Numbered from the stretch's first letter, positions 18,653-29,375 are shown. The stretch: 64,000 nucleotides of DNA from an uncultured Muribaculaceae bacterium (GCA_904502025.1 CAJGDJ010000003.1:18183-82182), one strand, 5' to 3'. Notes: generated by a model not told the origin, from the letters alone. Numbers and translations: made by a program.

Positions 18653-20401
18653 ATGGAAAATGAAGAATTATTGAAATCAGTAACCGAGAAAGCTCAAACC
18701 TGGCTCGGAGATGCTTACGATGCCGAAACTCGTGCTGAGGTAAAACGTATGCTCGACGCTGAAGACAAAACCGAACTTATCGAATGTTTCTATCGCGACC
18801 TTGAATTTGGCACAGGTGGTTTACGTGGCATTATGGGTGCCGGGTGCAATCGCATGAACATATACACAGTTGGTGCAGCGACACAAGGTCTTGCTAATTA
18901 TCTTAAAGAAGCATTTGCCGACCTTGAGCAAATCAAAGTAGCTGTGGCTCACGATGTGCGTAACAACTCTCGCAAATTTGCCGAAGTTGTTGCCAACGTT
19001 CTTTCTGCCAACGGCATCAAAGCGTACCTTTTCGACAGTTTCCGCCCTACTCCCGAACTATCATTTGCTATCCGTCATCTCGGTTGCCAAAGTGGTGTAA
19101 ACATCACTGCATCACACAACCCCAAAGAATATAACGGCTATAAAGCATATTGGGCTGATGGAGCACAAATCATTGCTCCTCACGATGTAAACATCATAAA
19201 TAACGTAAATAAAATCAAAGGGGCTGAAAGCATTAAATTTGAAGGTAATCCTGAATTAATCGAAATTATCGGCAAAGAAGTTGACGATGCGTTCCTTGCT
19301 GCAATTAAAGAGCTTTCATTAAGTCCTGAAGCTATCAAAAACAATAGCGACCTAAAAATCGTATATACCCCTATTCATGGAACAGGTGTTGAATTAATTC
19401 CTGCATCATTGAAAAATTATGGTTTTACCAACATCATTCACGTTCCTGAACAAGATGTACCAAGTGGAGATTTCCCAACCGTAGAATCTCCAAACCCTGA
19501 AAACCCATCTGCTATGGCTATGGCTATCGCCAAAGCTAAAGAAGTTGGTGCTGATTTAGTTATGGCATCAGACCCCGATGCCGACCGCGTTGGTTGCGTA
19601 ATTCGCGACAACAAAGGCGAATATGTACTCATCAATGGTAACCAAATCGCAATGATTCTTCTTTACTATTTGATGACTCGCAATGCTGAGCTTGGTCGCC
19701 TCACCGGTAAAGAATATATTGTAAAAACAATTGTTACCACCGAGACTATCAAATCTATTGCCGATGCAAACAACATCAAAATGTATGACTGCTACACCGG
19801 CTTCAAATGGATTGCATCGGTAATTCGTGAAAACGAAGGAACTTGCCGTTATCTTGGTGGAGCCGAAGAAAGCTATGGCTTCCTTGCCGAAGATTTCGCT
19901 CGCGACAAAGATGCCGTTTCAGCTGTTTCTCTTATGGCAGAAGCTGCAGCTTGGGCTAAAGACAAAGGCATGGACTTCCTCCAAATGCTTCAAGACATCT
20001 ATATTAAATATGGATTCTCTCGTGAAGAAGGAATCTCAGTTGTACGTCAAGGTAAGAGTGGTGCCGAAGAAATCGTTGCTATGATGAAAAACTTCCGTTC
20101 TAATCCTCCTAAATCTCTTGGTGGCAGCAACGTTGTAATAATAAAAGATTACGACTCTCTCAATCTCACTGATGTGAAAGCCGGCAAAGTAGAAAAAATG
20201 GATATGCCAACAACTTCAAATGTGCTTCAATTCTTTACCGAAGACGGCACAAAAATTTCTGTCCGTCCTTCTGGTACTGAGCCTAAGATTAAATTCTATG
20301 TTGAAGTGAAAGGTCAAATGGCAAATGGTGCAGAATATGACAAAGCCATCGCCGATGCTGATGCAAAAATTGCTCTTATCAAAAAAGACCTTGGCATTTA
20401 A
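18653..20401 (+). CDS. Phosphoglucomutase/phosphomannomutase (alpha-D-phosphohexomutase)
   Basis: 582 residues, the length of the PgcA/PGM2-like group. ITASHNPKEYNGYK has the phosphoserine, DPDADRVG binds Mg, GGAEESYGF is the sugar-binding loop and RPSGTEPKIKFY the phosphate-binding loop. It interconverts glucose-1-P and glucose-6-P (possibly mannose phosphates) in the cytoplasm, linking the glycogen enzymes upstream to glycolysis. It has its own promoter at 18560 and a terminator-like hairpin at 20452. Confidence 0.93.
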   Translation: MENEELLKSVTEKAQTWLGDAYDAETRAEVKRMLDAEDKTELIECFYRDLEFGTGGLRGIMGAGCNRMNIYTVGAATQGLANYLKEAFADLEQIKVAVAHDVRNNSRKFAEVVANVLSANGIKAYLFDSFRPTPELSFAIRHLGCQSGVNITASHNPKEYNGYKAYWADGAQIIAPHDVNIINNVNKIKGAESIKFEGNPELIEIIGKEVDDAFLAAIKELSLSPEAIKNNSDLKIVYTPIHGTGVELIPASLKNYGFTNIIHVPEQDVPSGDFPTVESPNPENPSAMAMAIAKAKEVGADLVMASDPDADRVGCVIRDNKGEYVLINGNQIAMILLYYLMTRNAELGRLTGKEYIVKTIVTTETIKSIADANNIKMYDCYTGFKWIASVIRENEGTCRYLGGAEESYGFLAEDFARDKDAVSAVSLMAEAAAWAKDKGMDFLQMLQDIYIKYGFSREEGISVVRQGKSGAEEIVAMMKNFRSNPPKSLGGSNVVIIKDYDSLNLTDVKAGKVEKMDMPTTSNVLQFFTEDGTKISVRPSGTEPKIKFYVEVKGQMANGAEYDKAIADADAKIALIKKDLGI

Positions 20402-20668
20402 TCTTAAATAGTTATATTATAACTACTGATAAAACTTTTTAAGCTTATAAGGGGCTGATTCTATTTGCAGGATTCAGCCCTTAGTGTTTATTTGGTTTTT
20501 ACATACGACATTATAACCATGGGTAAAATCCATATTTTATCGGACAGCCGAAGCAATAAGCATCTAAAGTGGATAGTATAAACTACAAATAATTATTGCT
20601 GTGCCATAAAATTCTTTTGGTATAAAATGCAATATCGTCCATAACGGAATTTGCGTTGCTATAAAAAA
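20402..20668. other. Intergenic region after the phosphohexomutase
   Basis: About 270 AT-rich bases between convergent genes. Apart from the hairpin at 20452-20480 I see no gene, RNA or repeat. Confidence 0.5.
20452..20480 (+). terminator. Terminator-like hairpin after the phosphohexomutase
   Basis: GGGCTGA (20452-20458) pairs with TCAGCCC (20474-20480). The T-tract after it is interrupted, so strength is uncertain. Confidence 0.55.
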
Positions 20669-20696
20669 GAACTGAGCTAAAAATTTAGCTCAGTTC
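20669..20696 (-). terminator. Terminator of the gyrA-TPR operon
   Basis: Perfect 13-bp stem GAACTGAGCTAAA/TTTAGCTCAGTTC with a 2-base spacer; on the minus strand it is followed by six T. Located 27 bases past the TPR gene stop. Confidence 0.9.
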
Positions 20697-20723
20697 TCAA
20701 TTTATTTTATTACAAAAACTTAA

Positions 20724-21938
20724 TTACATCAAATTGACACGATTAAGATTTTCTTCATCACCAAGAATATAGTAAATATTCTTTAAGTGTTTCAACGCAT
20801 CGCCCATGTTTTGTTCGTCAAGATTGTATGCTTCTTCTAATTGTGCTGCAGCTTCACGAAGAAGTGGCTCAGTTTGTTCTTTACGAATTTTTTCATATTC
20901 GGCTTGTGATTTGCTTGACGCTTCATTATCGATAGAGTATGCTTTATTATACATCAAGTTACCCAAGTGGAAACGAGCAATAGCAAGATTTGCATCTAAC
21001 TCAACAGCTTTTTTATAAGATTCCAATGCAGTTTCTTGATTACCTTCATTCTCCAACAATACACCCATTAAGTCGTTATATTGAGCACTATTAGGATTAG
21101 TTGCAAGCAATCCGTTCAAGAAATCTTTTGCATTAGCGAAGTCTTTCTTTTCAAGATAATCATTTACAATCACTTGCAAATATACAGGATCTTCGTTTCC
21201 GTATAATGGATAAGCTTTTTTAGCATAATCAGCAGCTACATTATTTTTCTTAGCTTGAGTTGCTACTGCAATTGCATAGTCAAACAAGTTTTTCTTTTGG
21301 TAACCTTTATTATAAGCCTTTTCAAAAACCACAAGAGCGTTTTCCAAGTCATTGATTTGCCATGCAGCAAGAGCCTGGTTAAAGATGATTTGAGAAACGA
21401 TAGAATCAGCATCAGCCTTCAAACCTACAACTTGCATACGAGAATCTTCGGGAAGATTTACATAAATATCCCAAGCTTTGTATGCACCTGCATAGTCTTG
21501 AGCTTCCCACAAGAAAATACCAGCATTGTTATAATGGCTATAGTTTTCAGCGATTGATTTTAAGATTTTCTTTGATTCTTTTGCCTTAACTTTTCCTTTC
21601 TCATTAATTACAGTATCAAGAGGCAATGCTTTAATCATATATTCATAGCCGTCAATCATAGCATTACCAATTTCTTTTTTATCTACTTCTTGACCCATTT
21701 GTACTTTCAAGAACAAAGCATCGTAATGAGCAAAAGCAGCATTACCTCCAAGCATCCATGCTTTTACATCATCTTTTGTTTCGGGATTAGCTGTAATTTC
21801 ATCAATTTGAGCTTTTACTGTAGGATAATCAAAGTTACCACTTTTTACAGTATTTTCAACTTCTTTCATGAGGCTCTTTTGTGCCGACATTGACATTGCG
21901 GCAACAAGACACAAGCCTAAAATACTATTTTTTTTCAT
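20724..21938 (-). CDS. Secreted tetratricopeptide-repeat protein
   Basis: 404 residues: signal peptide (MKKNSILGLCLVAAMSMSAQ), then TPR helices through most of the length; clear units include NSAQYNDLMGVLLENEGNQE and LDANLAIARFHLGNLMYNKA. It probably works in the periplasm as a protein-interaction scaffold. No enzyme domain. It lies 26 bases downstream of gyrA on the same strand and ends at a strong terminator, so it is cotranscribed with gyrase; a functional link is not evident. Confidence 0.75.
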   Translation of the reverse strand: MKKNSILGLCLVAAMSMSAQKSLMKEVENTVKSGNFDYPTVKAQIDEITANPETKDDVKAWMLGGNAAFAHYDALFLKVQMGQEVDKKEIGNAMIDGYEYMIKALPLDTVINEKGKVKAKESKKILKSIAENYSHYNNAGIFLWEAQDYAGAYKAWDIYVNLPEDSRMQVVGLKADADSIVSQIIFNQALAAWQINDLENALVVFEKAYNKGYQKKNLFDYAIAVATQAKKNNVAADYAKKAYPLYGNEDPVYLQVIVNDYLEKKDFANAKDFLNGLLATNPNSAQYNDLMGVLLENEGNQETALESYKKAVELDANLAIARFHLGNLMYNKAYSIDNEASSKSQAEYEKIRKEQTEPLLREAAAQLEEAYNLDEQNMGDALKHLKNIYYILGDEENLNRVNLM

Positions 21939-21964
21939 AATTTATTGTATTTAAGTTGTTAATA

Positions 21965-24520
21965 TTATGCTTCTACTTCTTCTTGAGGTTCGTCAGGTGT
22001 GTTTGTTTCTTCTACTTCGTCATCTAAAACCGGACCTTCCAAAACTTCGCCATCAACTTGTTCGACCTCTTCTTCAGGGTCGGTATCAACAGAGCATACC
22101 GAAGCTATTGAATCATTACGTTTTTCAAGGTTAATAACTCTTACGCCTTGAGTTGCACGTCCCATCACTCGGAAATCAGCAACATGAATACGCAATGTTA
22201 TACCCGACTTATTAATGATTACCAAATCGTTTTCATCATTAACACTCTTAATCGCAACAAGGGCTCCGGTTTTTTCGGTAACATTCATTGTTTTAACACC
22301 TTTGCCACCACGGTTTGTGATGCGATAATCTTCAAGGAGCGAACGTTTGCCATAACCATTTTCAGAAAGTACCATGACATTGTTTTCCGAATCGGCATTC
22401 ATGCAAATCATTCCAATAACCTCGTCATTGCCACCATCAAGAGTCATTCCACGAACTCCTGTTGACATACGTCCCATTTCACGCACTTTACTTTCGTGGA
22501 AACGGATAGCACGACCATTGCGATTTGCAATAAGAATTTCTGAATTGCCATCTGTCAATTCAACTTGTAACAATTGATCATCTTCGCGAATAATAATTGC
22601 ATTTACACCATTTGCTCGAGGACGAGAATATGCTTCAAGTTTTGTTTTCTTTATGATACCGTTCTTTGTGCAGAAAATCAAGTTATGACTATTCACAAAC
22701 TCACTATCGCCAAGAGCTTTGATGCGAATAAATGCTTTCACTGCATCATCTGACTCAATATTAAGCAAGTTTTGAATTGCTCGACCTTTTGAATTCTTAG
22801 TACCTTCTGGAATATCATAAACTTTCAACCAGTAGCAACGTCCTTTTTGAGTGAAGAACAACATATAATTGTGCATTGACGCAGGATATATATGTTCAAT
22901 AAAGTCTTCATCACGAGTATCACTACCTTTAGCTCCTACCCCACCACGATTTTGAGCTCTAAACTCGGTTAATGGAGTACGTTTGATATATCCAAGATGA
23001 GAAATTGTAATAATCATTTCATCATCGGCATAGAAATCTTCAGCATTGAAGTCGCCTGCAGTATAATCAATTTCAGTACGACGTTCATCGCCATATTTAT
23101 CACGTATCTCAAGAAGCTCTTCTTTGATTAGATTTCGACAAACTGCATCATTGTTTAGAATTTCTTCCAAACTTGCGATTAATTGCAAAATTTCCTCATA
23201 AGCTTGTGTCAGTTTATCTTGTTCAAGACCGGTGAGTTGCTTCAAACGCATTTCTACGATAGCCGTTGTTTGAGCATCGGTCAATTCAAAACGCTCACTC
23301 AATCGAGCTTTTGCCTCGTCGGTATTAGCCGAAGAACGAATAATATGTATTACCTCATCAATATTTTGAGATGCAATAATCAAACCTTGCAAAATGTGAG
23401 CACGTTCTTGAGCTTTTCCAAGTTGGAATTTTGTGCGACGAATCACAACATCATGACGATGGTCAACAAATGATTGAAGCAATTCTTTTAGGTTCAACAA
23501 TTTGGGACGACCATTTACCAATGCAACGTTATTCACACTGAATGATGCTTGCATTTGAGTCATCTTATATAATTTGTTTAGCACAACGTTGGCATTTGCA
23601 TCGCTTTTCAAACGAATAACGATACGCATACCCTTATAGTTACTTTCGTCGTTTAGATCGGCAATGCCATCAATCTTCTTTTCATTAACAAGCTCAGCAA
23701 TATATTTAATTAATTCAGCCTTGTTGACGTTATAAGGAATTTCTGTTACGATAATATCCTCATGGTTAGCATCACTTTCGATTTCAGCTTTAGCACGAAT
23801 TAAAATGCGACCACGACCTGTTTCGTAAGCATCTTTGACTCCATTATAACCATATATCGTGCCTCCTGTTGGGAAATCGGGGGCTTTAATATATTGCATC
23901 AATTCCGGAATAGTTAATTCTGGATTATCAACTAATGCCACACACGCATTGATTGACTCTGTCAAGTTGTGAGGAGGCATATTTGTTGCCATACCCACCG
24001 CAATTCCCGAAGCACCATTTATCAATAGATTTGGAATACGTGTTGGCAATACGGTTGGCTCCTTGCGAGAGTTGTCATAATTTGGTTGAAAATCTACGGT
24101 GTCGGCTTCAATATCTTGAAGCATTTCTTCTCCAATCTTATCCAAACGCACTTCAGTGTAACGCATAGCAGCCGCACTATCACCGTCAACCGAGCCAAAG
24201 TTACCATGCCCATCAACAAGAGTGTAACGCAATGCCCAAGGTTGAGCCAAACGCACAACTGTGCCATAAATTGATGAGTCGCCATGAGGGTGATACTTAC
24301 CCATTACCTCTCCCACACAGTTTGCAGATTTCTTGTGAGGGTGGTCTGATGTATTACCCATTTCATTCATACCATAAAGCACTCTACGATGCACTGGTTT
24401 CAAACCATCTCTAACATCAGGGAGAGCACGCGACACAATAACCGACATCGAATAGTCGATATATGCCGACTTCATTTCGTTTTCGATATTGATCTTTAAT
24501 ATTCGATCTTGTTCCAACAT
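21965..24520 (-). CDS. gyrA: DNA gyrase subunit A
   Basis: 851 residues. The breakage-reunion domain opens with IDYSMSVIVSRALPDVRDGL, holds the DNA-cleaving tyrosine in AAMRYTEVR (Y121), and the coiled coil follows. The C-terminal propeller carries the GyrA-box-like TNRGGKGVKT, marking it as gyrase rather than topoisomerase IV. A tail of about 40 acidic residues ends the protein. In the quinolone-determining region (HPHGDSSIYG) the two residues D81 and S82 are the sensitive type; position 86, Asp87 in E. coli, is Gly, which I take to be lineage variation. A minus-strand TATCTTTG at 24610-24617 is a likely -7 box. Confidence 0.96.
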   Translation of the reverse strand: MLEQDRILKINIENEMKSAYIDYSMSVIVSRALPDVRDGLKPVHRRVLYGMNEMGNTSDHPHKKSANCVGEVMGKYHPHGDSSIYGTVVRLAQPWALRYTLVDGHGNFGSVDGDSAAAMRYTEVRLDKIGEEMLQDIEADTVDFQPNYDNSRKEPTVLPTRIPNLLINGASGIAVGMATNMPPHNLTESINACVALVDNPELTIPELMQYIKAPDFPTGGTIYGYNGVKDAYETGRGRILIRAKAEIESDANHEDIIVTEIPYNVNKAELIKYIAELVNEKKIDGIADLNDESNYKGMRIVIRLKSDANANVVLNKLYKMTQMQASFSVNNVALVNGRPKLLNLKELLQSFVDHRHDVVIRRTKFQLGKAQERAHILQGLIIASQNIDEVIHIIRSSANTDEAKARLSERFELTDAQTTAIVEMRLKQLTGLEQDKLTQAYEEILQLIASLEEILNNDAVCRNLIKEELLEIRDKYGDERRTEIDYTAGDFNAEDFYADDEMIITISHLGYIKRTPLTEFRAQNRGGVGAKGSDTRDEDFIEHIYPASMHNYMLFFTQKGRCYWLKVYDIPEGTKNSKGRAIQNLLNIESDDAVKAFIRIKALGDSEFVNSHNLIFCTKNGIIKKTKLEAYSRPRANGVNAIIIREDDQLLQVELTDGNSEILIANRNGRAIRFHESKVREMGRMSTGVRGMTLDGGNDEVIGMICMNADSENNVMVLSENGYGKRSLLEDYRITNRGGKGVKTMNVTEKTGALVAIKSVNDENDLVIINKSGITLRIHVADFRVMGRATQGVRVINLEKRNDSIASVCSVDTDPEEEVEQVDGEVLEGPVLDDEVEETNTPDEPQEEVEA

Positions 24521-24609
24521 TTTGTTATAATGATGTGTTAATTAGTCAAACATTGCCGATTAGACTGCAACCAGCCGTCCTCGGTTTAATTTACATTAAA
24601 ATAATCATA

Positions 24610-24617
24610 CAAAGATA
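24610..24617 (-). promoter_or_regulatory. -7 box before gyrA
   Basis: Minus-strand TATCTTTG 90 bases upstream of the gyrA ATG; no clear TTTG partner at the usual distance. Confidence 0.5.
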
Positions 24618-24701
24618 CAATTTTTTTAGCGAAAAATTAAATTTTCAACGATTCTTTTGATTTTTTAATTTTACAATTAATTCTATTAGGAATTTGCACA
24701 A

Positions 24702-24709
24702 TATCTTTG
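24702..24709 (+). promoter_or_regulatory. -7 box before clpC
   Basis: TATCTTTG, 59 bases before the clpC ATG. The gyrA and clpC -7 boxes lie about 85 bases apart in the divergent 247-base spacer. No TTTG partner at the usual distance; a heat-shock element is not recognisable. Confidence 0.45.
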
Positions 24710-24767
24710 GCACAATAATTGCATTATGAATATATAGTCATCATAATTTATTGATACATTTTCTTAA

Positions 24768-27302
24768 ATGAACACAAAATTTACAGCTGAATATAAATTA
24801 GTTCTTGAGAATAGTCGCAACGAAGCGATAAGACACCAAAGCTCTGAAATAGAGCCGGTGCATCTCTTACTCGCGTTATCCGACAAATCTTCATCTCGCA
24901 CGTTAAAATTAATGGAATCCCTAACAAAGGAGGCTCCTATAGACTTGCTTCGTGAAGAACTTGACAAAAAATCATTTAACAACACAACCGACTATTCTTC
25001 CAAGAATATATTTGCAAATGCTTATACCGAAAGAGTTATAAAACTTAGTGCATTAGAAGCACGAATGTTAGGAAGCGAAAGTGTTGATGCTGAACATTTG
25101 CTACTGGCACTTTTTCATAACGCTGAAATTATCAATATGGATTTTATTCAAAACTTTTTAAATGCCGGCATTAATTACGAACGCCTACATGAACAACTAA
25201 AAAACATCACCGAGACACCTTTTGCCGGAGCCGGTTTTACCGATGACGACTTCGAAGAAGATGACATTATGGCACATGATTCGCATGATTACCAATCAGC
25301 AAAAAAAGAAACGACCAAAACAATGTCGAAAAAAGGGAATGACACTCCTGTTCTCGATAAGTATGGCATTGACATGACTCGAGCCGCCGAAGAAAACAAA
25401 CTTGATCCGGTAATTGGTCGAGATGTCGAAATAGAGCGTATTGCCCAAATATTAAGTCGTAGAAAGAAAAACAATCCAGTATTAATTGGCGAACCCGGTG
25501 TAGGTAAATCGGCTATCGTTGAGGGTTTAGCTCTACGTATTGTTCAACGTAAAGTTTCCCGACTTTTATTTGATAAACGCGTAATAGCTCTTGACATGGC
25601 ATCAATTGTTGCAGGGACAAAATTCAGAGGACAATTTGAAGAACGAATAAAAGCAATACTCGACGAGTTGTCAAAAAACAAAGATATAATTTTATTTATC
25701 GATGAGCTACACACTATTGTTGGTGCCGGAAATGCACAAGGCACAATGGACGCTGCCAACATGCTTAAACCAGCATTAGCTCGAGGAGAAATCCAATGTA
25801 TTGGGGCTACAACATTAGATGAATATCGAAAAAATATCGAAAAAGACGGTGCATTAGAACGCAGGTTTCAAAAAGTAATCGTAGAACCGACATCGGCTGA
25901 AGAAACGCTACAAATCCTCAACAATATTAAAGAAAAATATGAGGAGCATCATAATGTGAATTTCACCCCCGAAGCTCTTGACGCATGCGTAAAACTAACT
26001 CAACGTTATGTTAGCGACCGTAATTTTCCCGACAAGGCCATTGATGCCCTTGATGAAGCCGGCTCAAGAGTTCATGTTACAAATATCGCAGCTCCTAAAG
26101 AGATTGAAGATTTAGAGGTTGCAATCAATGAAACATCTCAACTAAAATTAAAAGCGGCACAAGCTCAAAATTTTGAAAGTGCCGCATCATTTCGCGACAA
26201 AGAGCATCAACTAAAACTTCAATTAGATGATGCGAAACAAAGTTGGTTAGAAAAGCTTAATAAAAAGAGAGAAACAGTCGATGAAGATAAAGTTGCCGAA
26301 GTGGTTGCAATGATGACAGGTGTTCCCGTTCAACGGATTGCACAAGCCGAGGGAAAACGACTTCTTGAAATGGCTCCAATATTAAAAAATGATATTATTG
26401 GGCAAGATAATGCCATTGACAAAATTGTTAAAGCCATTCAACGCAATCGCATAGGCTTGAAAGATCCCAATAAACCTATTGGAACATTTCTGTTTTTAGG
26501 ACCAACCGGAGTTGGTAAAACTCATTTGGCTAAAAAACTCTCTGAATATTTATTTGATTCGGCAGACACTCTTATCAGAGTGGATATGAGTGAATTTATG
26601 GAAAAATTCACAGTTTCACGTCTTGTAGGAGCACCTCCGGGATATGTGGGATATGAAGAAGGTGGACAGTTGACCGAAAAGGTGCGACGTCGCCCCTACT
26701 CTGTAGTGCTTCTTGATGAAATCGAGAAAGCCCACACCGATGTATTCAACATCTTACTACAAGTAATGGACGAAGGTAGATTAACCGATAGTTATGGTCG
26801 TAAAGTGGATTTCAAAAACACTATAATAATAATGACCTCAAATATCGGCACTCGCCAATTAAAAGAGTTTGGCTCAGGCATTGGCTTCTCAACTAAAGCC
26901 ATCGACAAAGAATATACCCACGGAGTATTACAAAAAGCACTAAATAAAGCTTTTTCTCCCGAATTTTTGAACAGAATTGACGACATTATAATGTTTGATT
27001 CTCTTGATAAAGAAGCAATATTCAAAATCATAGATATTGAACTTGCCGGATTCATCAATCGCCTTGACTCCCTTGGATATAGCCTAACTATAACAGATGC
27101 AGCAAAAACATTCATAGCCGAAAAAGGTTATGATGTACAATATGGAGCAAGACCATTAAAACGAGCTATTCAAAAATATCTTGAAGATGAATTAGCCGAA
27201 TTGATTATCAGCGAATCCATTTCACCCGGAGACACTCTTGAGTTTGATTACAACAAGGAAATCGATAAAATATCAACTCGCATAATAAATAACAACAAAT
27301 AA
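24768..27302 (+). CDS. clpC: ATP-dependent Clp protease ATPase subunit ClpC
   Basis: 844 residues. Clp_N double repeat (about 1-145), first AAA+ module with GEPGVGKSA (about 242), a UVR/middle region with FESAASFRDKEHQLK (about 460-500) that separates ClpC from ClpB, second AAA+ module with GPTGVGKTH (about 578), SEFMEKFTVSRLVGAPPGYV, and the D2-small domain. It unfolds proteins and feeds them to ClpP in the cytoplasm; clpP is not in this window. htpG follows after 30 bases, suggesting a shared stress operon. Confidence 0.94.
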   Translation: MNTKFTAEYKLVLENSRNEAIRHQSSEIEPVHLLLALSDKSSSRTLKLMESLTKEAPIDLLREELDKKSFNNTTDYSSKNIFANAYTERVIKLSALEARMLGSESVDAEHLLLALFHNAEIINMDFIQNFLNAGINYERLHEQLKNITETPFAGAGFTDDDFEEDDIMAHDSHDYQSAKKETTKTMSKKGNDTPVLDKYGIDMTRAAEENKLDPVIGRDVEIERIAQILSRRKKNNPVLIGEPGVGKSAIVEGLALRIVQRKVSRLLFDKRVIALDMASIVAGTKFRGQFEERIKAILDELSKNKDIILFIDELHTIVGAGNAQGTMDAANMLKPALARGEIQCIGATTLDEYRKNIEKDGALERRFQKVIVEPTSAEETLQILNNIKEKYEEHHNVNFTPEALDACVKLTQRYVSDRNFPDKAIDALDEAGSRVHVTNIAAPKEIEDLEVAINETSQLKLKAAQAQNFESAASFRDKEHQLKLQLDDAKQSWLEKLNKKRETVDEDKVAEVVAMMTGVPVQRIAQAEGKRLLEMAPILKNDIIGQDNAIDKIVKAIQRNRIGLKDPNKPIGTFLFLGPTGVGKTHLAKKLSEYLFDSADTLIRVDMSEFMEKFTVSRLVGAPPGYVGYEEGGQLTEKVRRRPYSVVLLDEIEKAHTDVFNILLQVMDEGRLTDSYGRKVDFKNTIIIMTSNIGTRQLKEFGSGIGFSTKAIDKEYTHGVLQKALNKAFSPEFLNRIDDIIMFDSLDKEAIFKIIDIELAGFINRLDSLGYSLTITDAAKTFIAEKGYDVQYGARPLKRAIQKYLEDELAELIISESISPGDTLEFDYNKEIDKISTRIINNNK

Positions 27303-27332
27303 CAATAAATTCATAACATAAAATAAATAAAC

Positions 27333-29375
27333 ATGAAAAAAGGAAATATTGGGGTTACAACCGAAAACATTTTCCCCGTCATCAAAAAATTTCTTTATAG
27401 CGACCACGAAATATTTCTACGCGAACTTGTATCAAACGCCATTGACGCAACTCAAAAATTAAAAACATTGTCATCATGTGGCGAATACAAGGGTGAATTA
27501 GGAGAGCTTAATGTTAAGATTACAGCCGATAAAAACAAAGGCACACTAACCATTAGCGACCGAGGCATAGGTATGACTGCTGAAGATATAGATAAATATA
27601 TCAATCAAATCGCATTTTCGGGTGCCGAAGAATTTCTTGAAAAATATAAAGATAATGCCAACGCAATAATCGGACACTTCGGGTTAGGTTTCTATTCTGC
27701 ATTCATGGTAGCCAAGAAAGTAGAAATTCGTTCTCTATCATATATCGACGGTTCAAAAGCTGTAAAATGGGAATGTGATGGTTCTCCCGAATATTCAATG
27801 GAAGAAATTGAAAAAGACTCTCGAGGCACTGACATCGTTCTATATATTGACGATGATAACAAAGATTTCCTTGAACAATCACGCATTGACACTTTATTAA
27901 AGAAATATTGCCGTTTCCTTCCTGTCCCTGTAATTTCAGGTAAAGAACAAGAATGGAAAGATGGCAAATATGTTGATACCGACAAAGATAAAGTAATCAA
28001 CGAAACTTCTCCTGCATGGATGAAAAAACCAACAGAACTAAAAGATGAAGACTATCTGAACTTCTACCATGAGCTATATCCCGGTCAAGACGATCCACTA
28101 TTTTGGATTCACTTAAATGTTGATTACCCATTTACACTAACCGGTATAATGTTCTTCCCAAAAATCAAAAACAACTTCGATATTAACAAAAACCGCATTC
28201 AACTATATTGCAACCAAGTATTTGTTACCGACTCAGTTGAAGGTGTTGTCCCTGAGTTTTTAATGCTTCTCCAAGGGATTATCGATTCTCCCGATATTCC
28301 TCTAAATGTATCACGTTCATATCTTCAAAGTGATGCTGCTGTTAAGAAAATATCTACCTACATCACTAAAAAAGTATCTTCACGTCTTGAAGAAATTTTC
28401 AAAGCAGACAGAGCTGAATTTGAAAAAAAATGGGACGACATTAAAATATTCATCGAGTATGGCATGTTGAGCGATGAAAAATTCCGCGAAGCAGGCAAGA
28501 AATTTACTCTTCTCAAAGATACTGAAGGAAAATATTTCACTCTCGAAGAATACAAACAACTCATCGAAGCGTCTCAAACCGACAAAGATGGAAATCTAAT
28601 CCATCTATATACCACCGACCCCGTTGCTCAATATACTTATATTAATGCTGCAACCGAAAAAGGGTACAATGTGTTATTGATGGATGGTCAACTCGACTGC
28701 CACTTCATCGGCTTGCTTGAACAACAAATCGAGAAATCACAATTTGTGCGTGTTGACAGCGATGTAATAGATAATCTCATTCGCAAAGAAAATAAAAAAG
28801 AGGTTCTTCTCACCACCGACCAACGCAATATGTTGACCGGCGTTTTCAACTCTCAAATTCCAACAGTTGACAATGCTCAGTTCATTATTACGTTTGAGGC
28901 AATTAGTGCAACAGATGCTCCCATTATCATTACTCAAAACGAATATATGCGACGCATGAAAGAGATGGCAGCATTCCAACCCGGCATGAATTTCTATGGT
29001 GAAATGCCCGATAGCTATAACCTAATTGTCAACACTGAGCATCCTCTTATCGTAAAAATCCGCGAAAATGCCGATGCTGAAGTTGCCGACAAAGTTGCAC
29101 CTGTAACTAAATCGATTAACGACAATAATGCAAAAATCACAGCTATTCGCGATGCCAATAAAGATAAATCTTTAAGCGACGAAGATAATGCAAATATCTC
29201 AACACTTGAAAAGGCTGTAAAATCCCTTCGCGAAGATGAAACAAAAATCTTATCGGAATATGCCTCAAATCAACCAATTGTTAAACAATTGATTGACCTT
29301 GCATTATTAGGCAATGGATTATTAAAAGGCGAAGCTCTAAATTCATTTATTCGCCGTTCTGTTTCTTTGCTATAA
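27333..29375 (+). CDS. htpG: Molecular chaperone HtpG (Hsp90)
   Basis: 680 residues. The GHKL ATPase domain shows ELVSNAIDA, ISDRGIGM and GHFGLGFYSAFMVA; LNVSRSYLQSD is the middle-domain catalytic-Arg region. The C-terminal dimerisation part includes a charged, helical insert (about 580-640), common in Bacteroidetes HtpG. It folds or holds client proteins in the cytoplasm. It lies 30 bases after clpC on the same strand. Confidence 0.96.
   Translation: MKKGNIGVTTENIFPVIKKFLYSDHEIFLRELVSNAIDATQKLKTLSSCGEYKGELGELNVKITADKNKGTLTISDRGIGMTAEDIDKYINQIAFSGAEEFLEKYKDNANAIIGHFGLGFYSAFMVAKKVEIRSLSYIDGSKAVKWECDGSPEYSMEEIEKDSRGTDIVLYIDDDNKDFLEQSRIDTLLKKYCRFLPVPVISGKEQEWKDGKYVDTDKDKVINETSPAWMKKPTELKDEDYLNFYHELYPGQDDPLFWIHLNVDYPFTLTGIMFFPKIKNNFDINKNRIQLYCNQVFVTDSVEGVVPEFLMLLQGIIDSPDIPLNVSRSYLQSDAAVKKISTYITKKVSSRLEEIFKADRAEFEKKWDDIKIFIEYGMLSDEKFREAGKKFTLLKDTEGKYFTLEEYKQLIEASQTDKDGNLIHLYTTDPVAQYTYINAATEKGYNVLLMDGQLDCHFIGLLEQQIEKSQFVRVDSDVIDNLIRKENKKEVLLTTDQRNMLTGVFNSQIPTVDNAQFIITFEAISATDAPIIITQNEYMRRMKEMAAFQPGMNFYGEMPDSYNLIVNTEHPLIVKIRENADAEVADKVAPVTKSINDNNAKITAIRDANKDKSLSDEDNANISTLEKAVKSLREDETKILSEYASNQPIVKQLIDLALLGNGLLKGEALNSFIRRSVSLL

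Noticed and set aside
24262..24282. Gly at GyrA residue 86 (Asp87 in E. coli), where a Gly mutation gives quinolone resistance
   Set aside because: Position 87-equivalent is not Asp in several Bacteroidales by my recollection, and D81 and S82 are the sensitive type, so this is most likely lineage variation, not acquired resistance.
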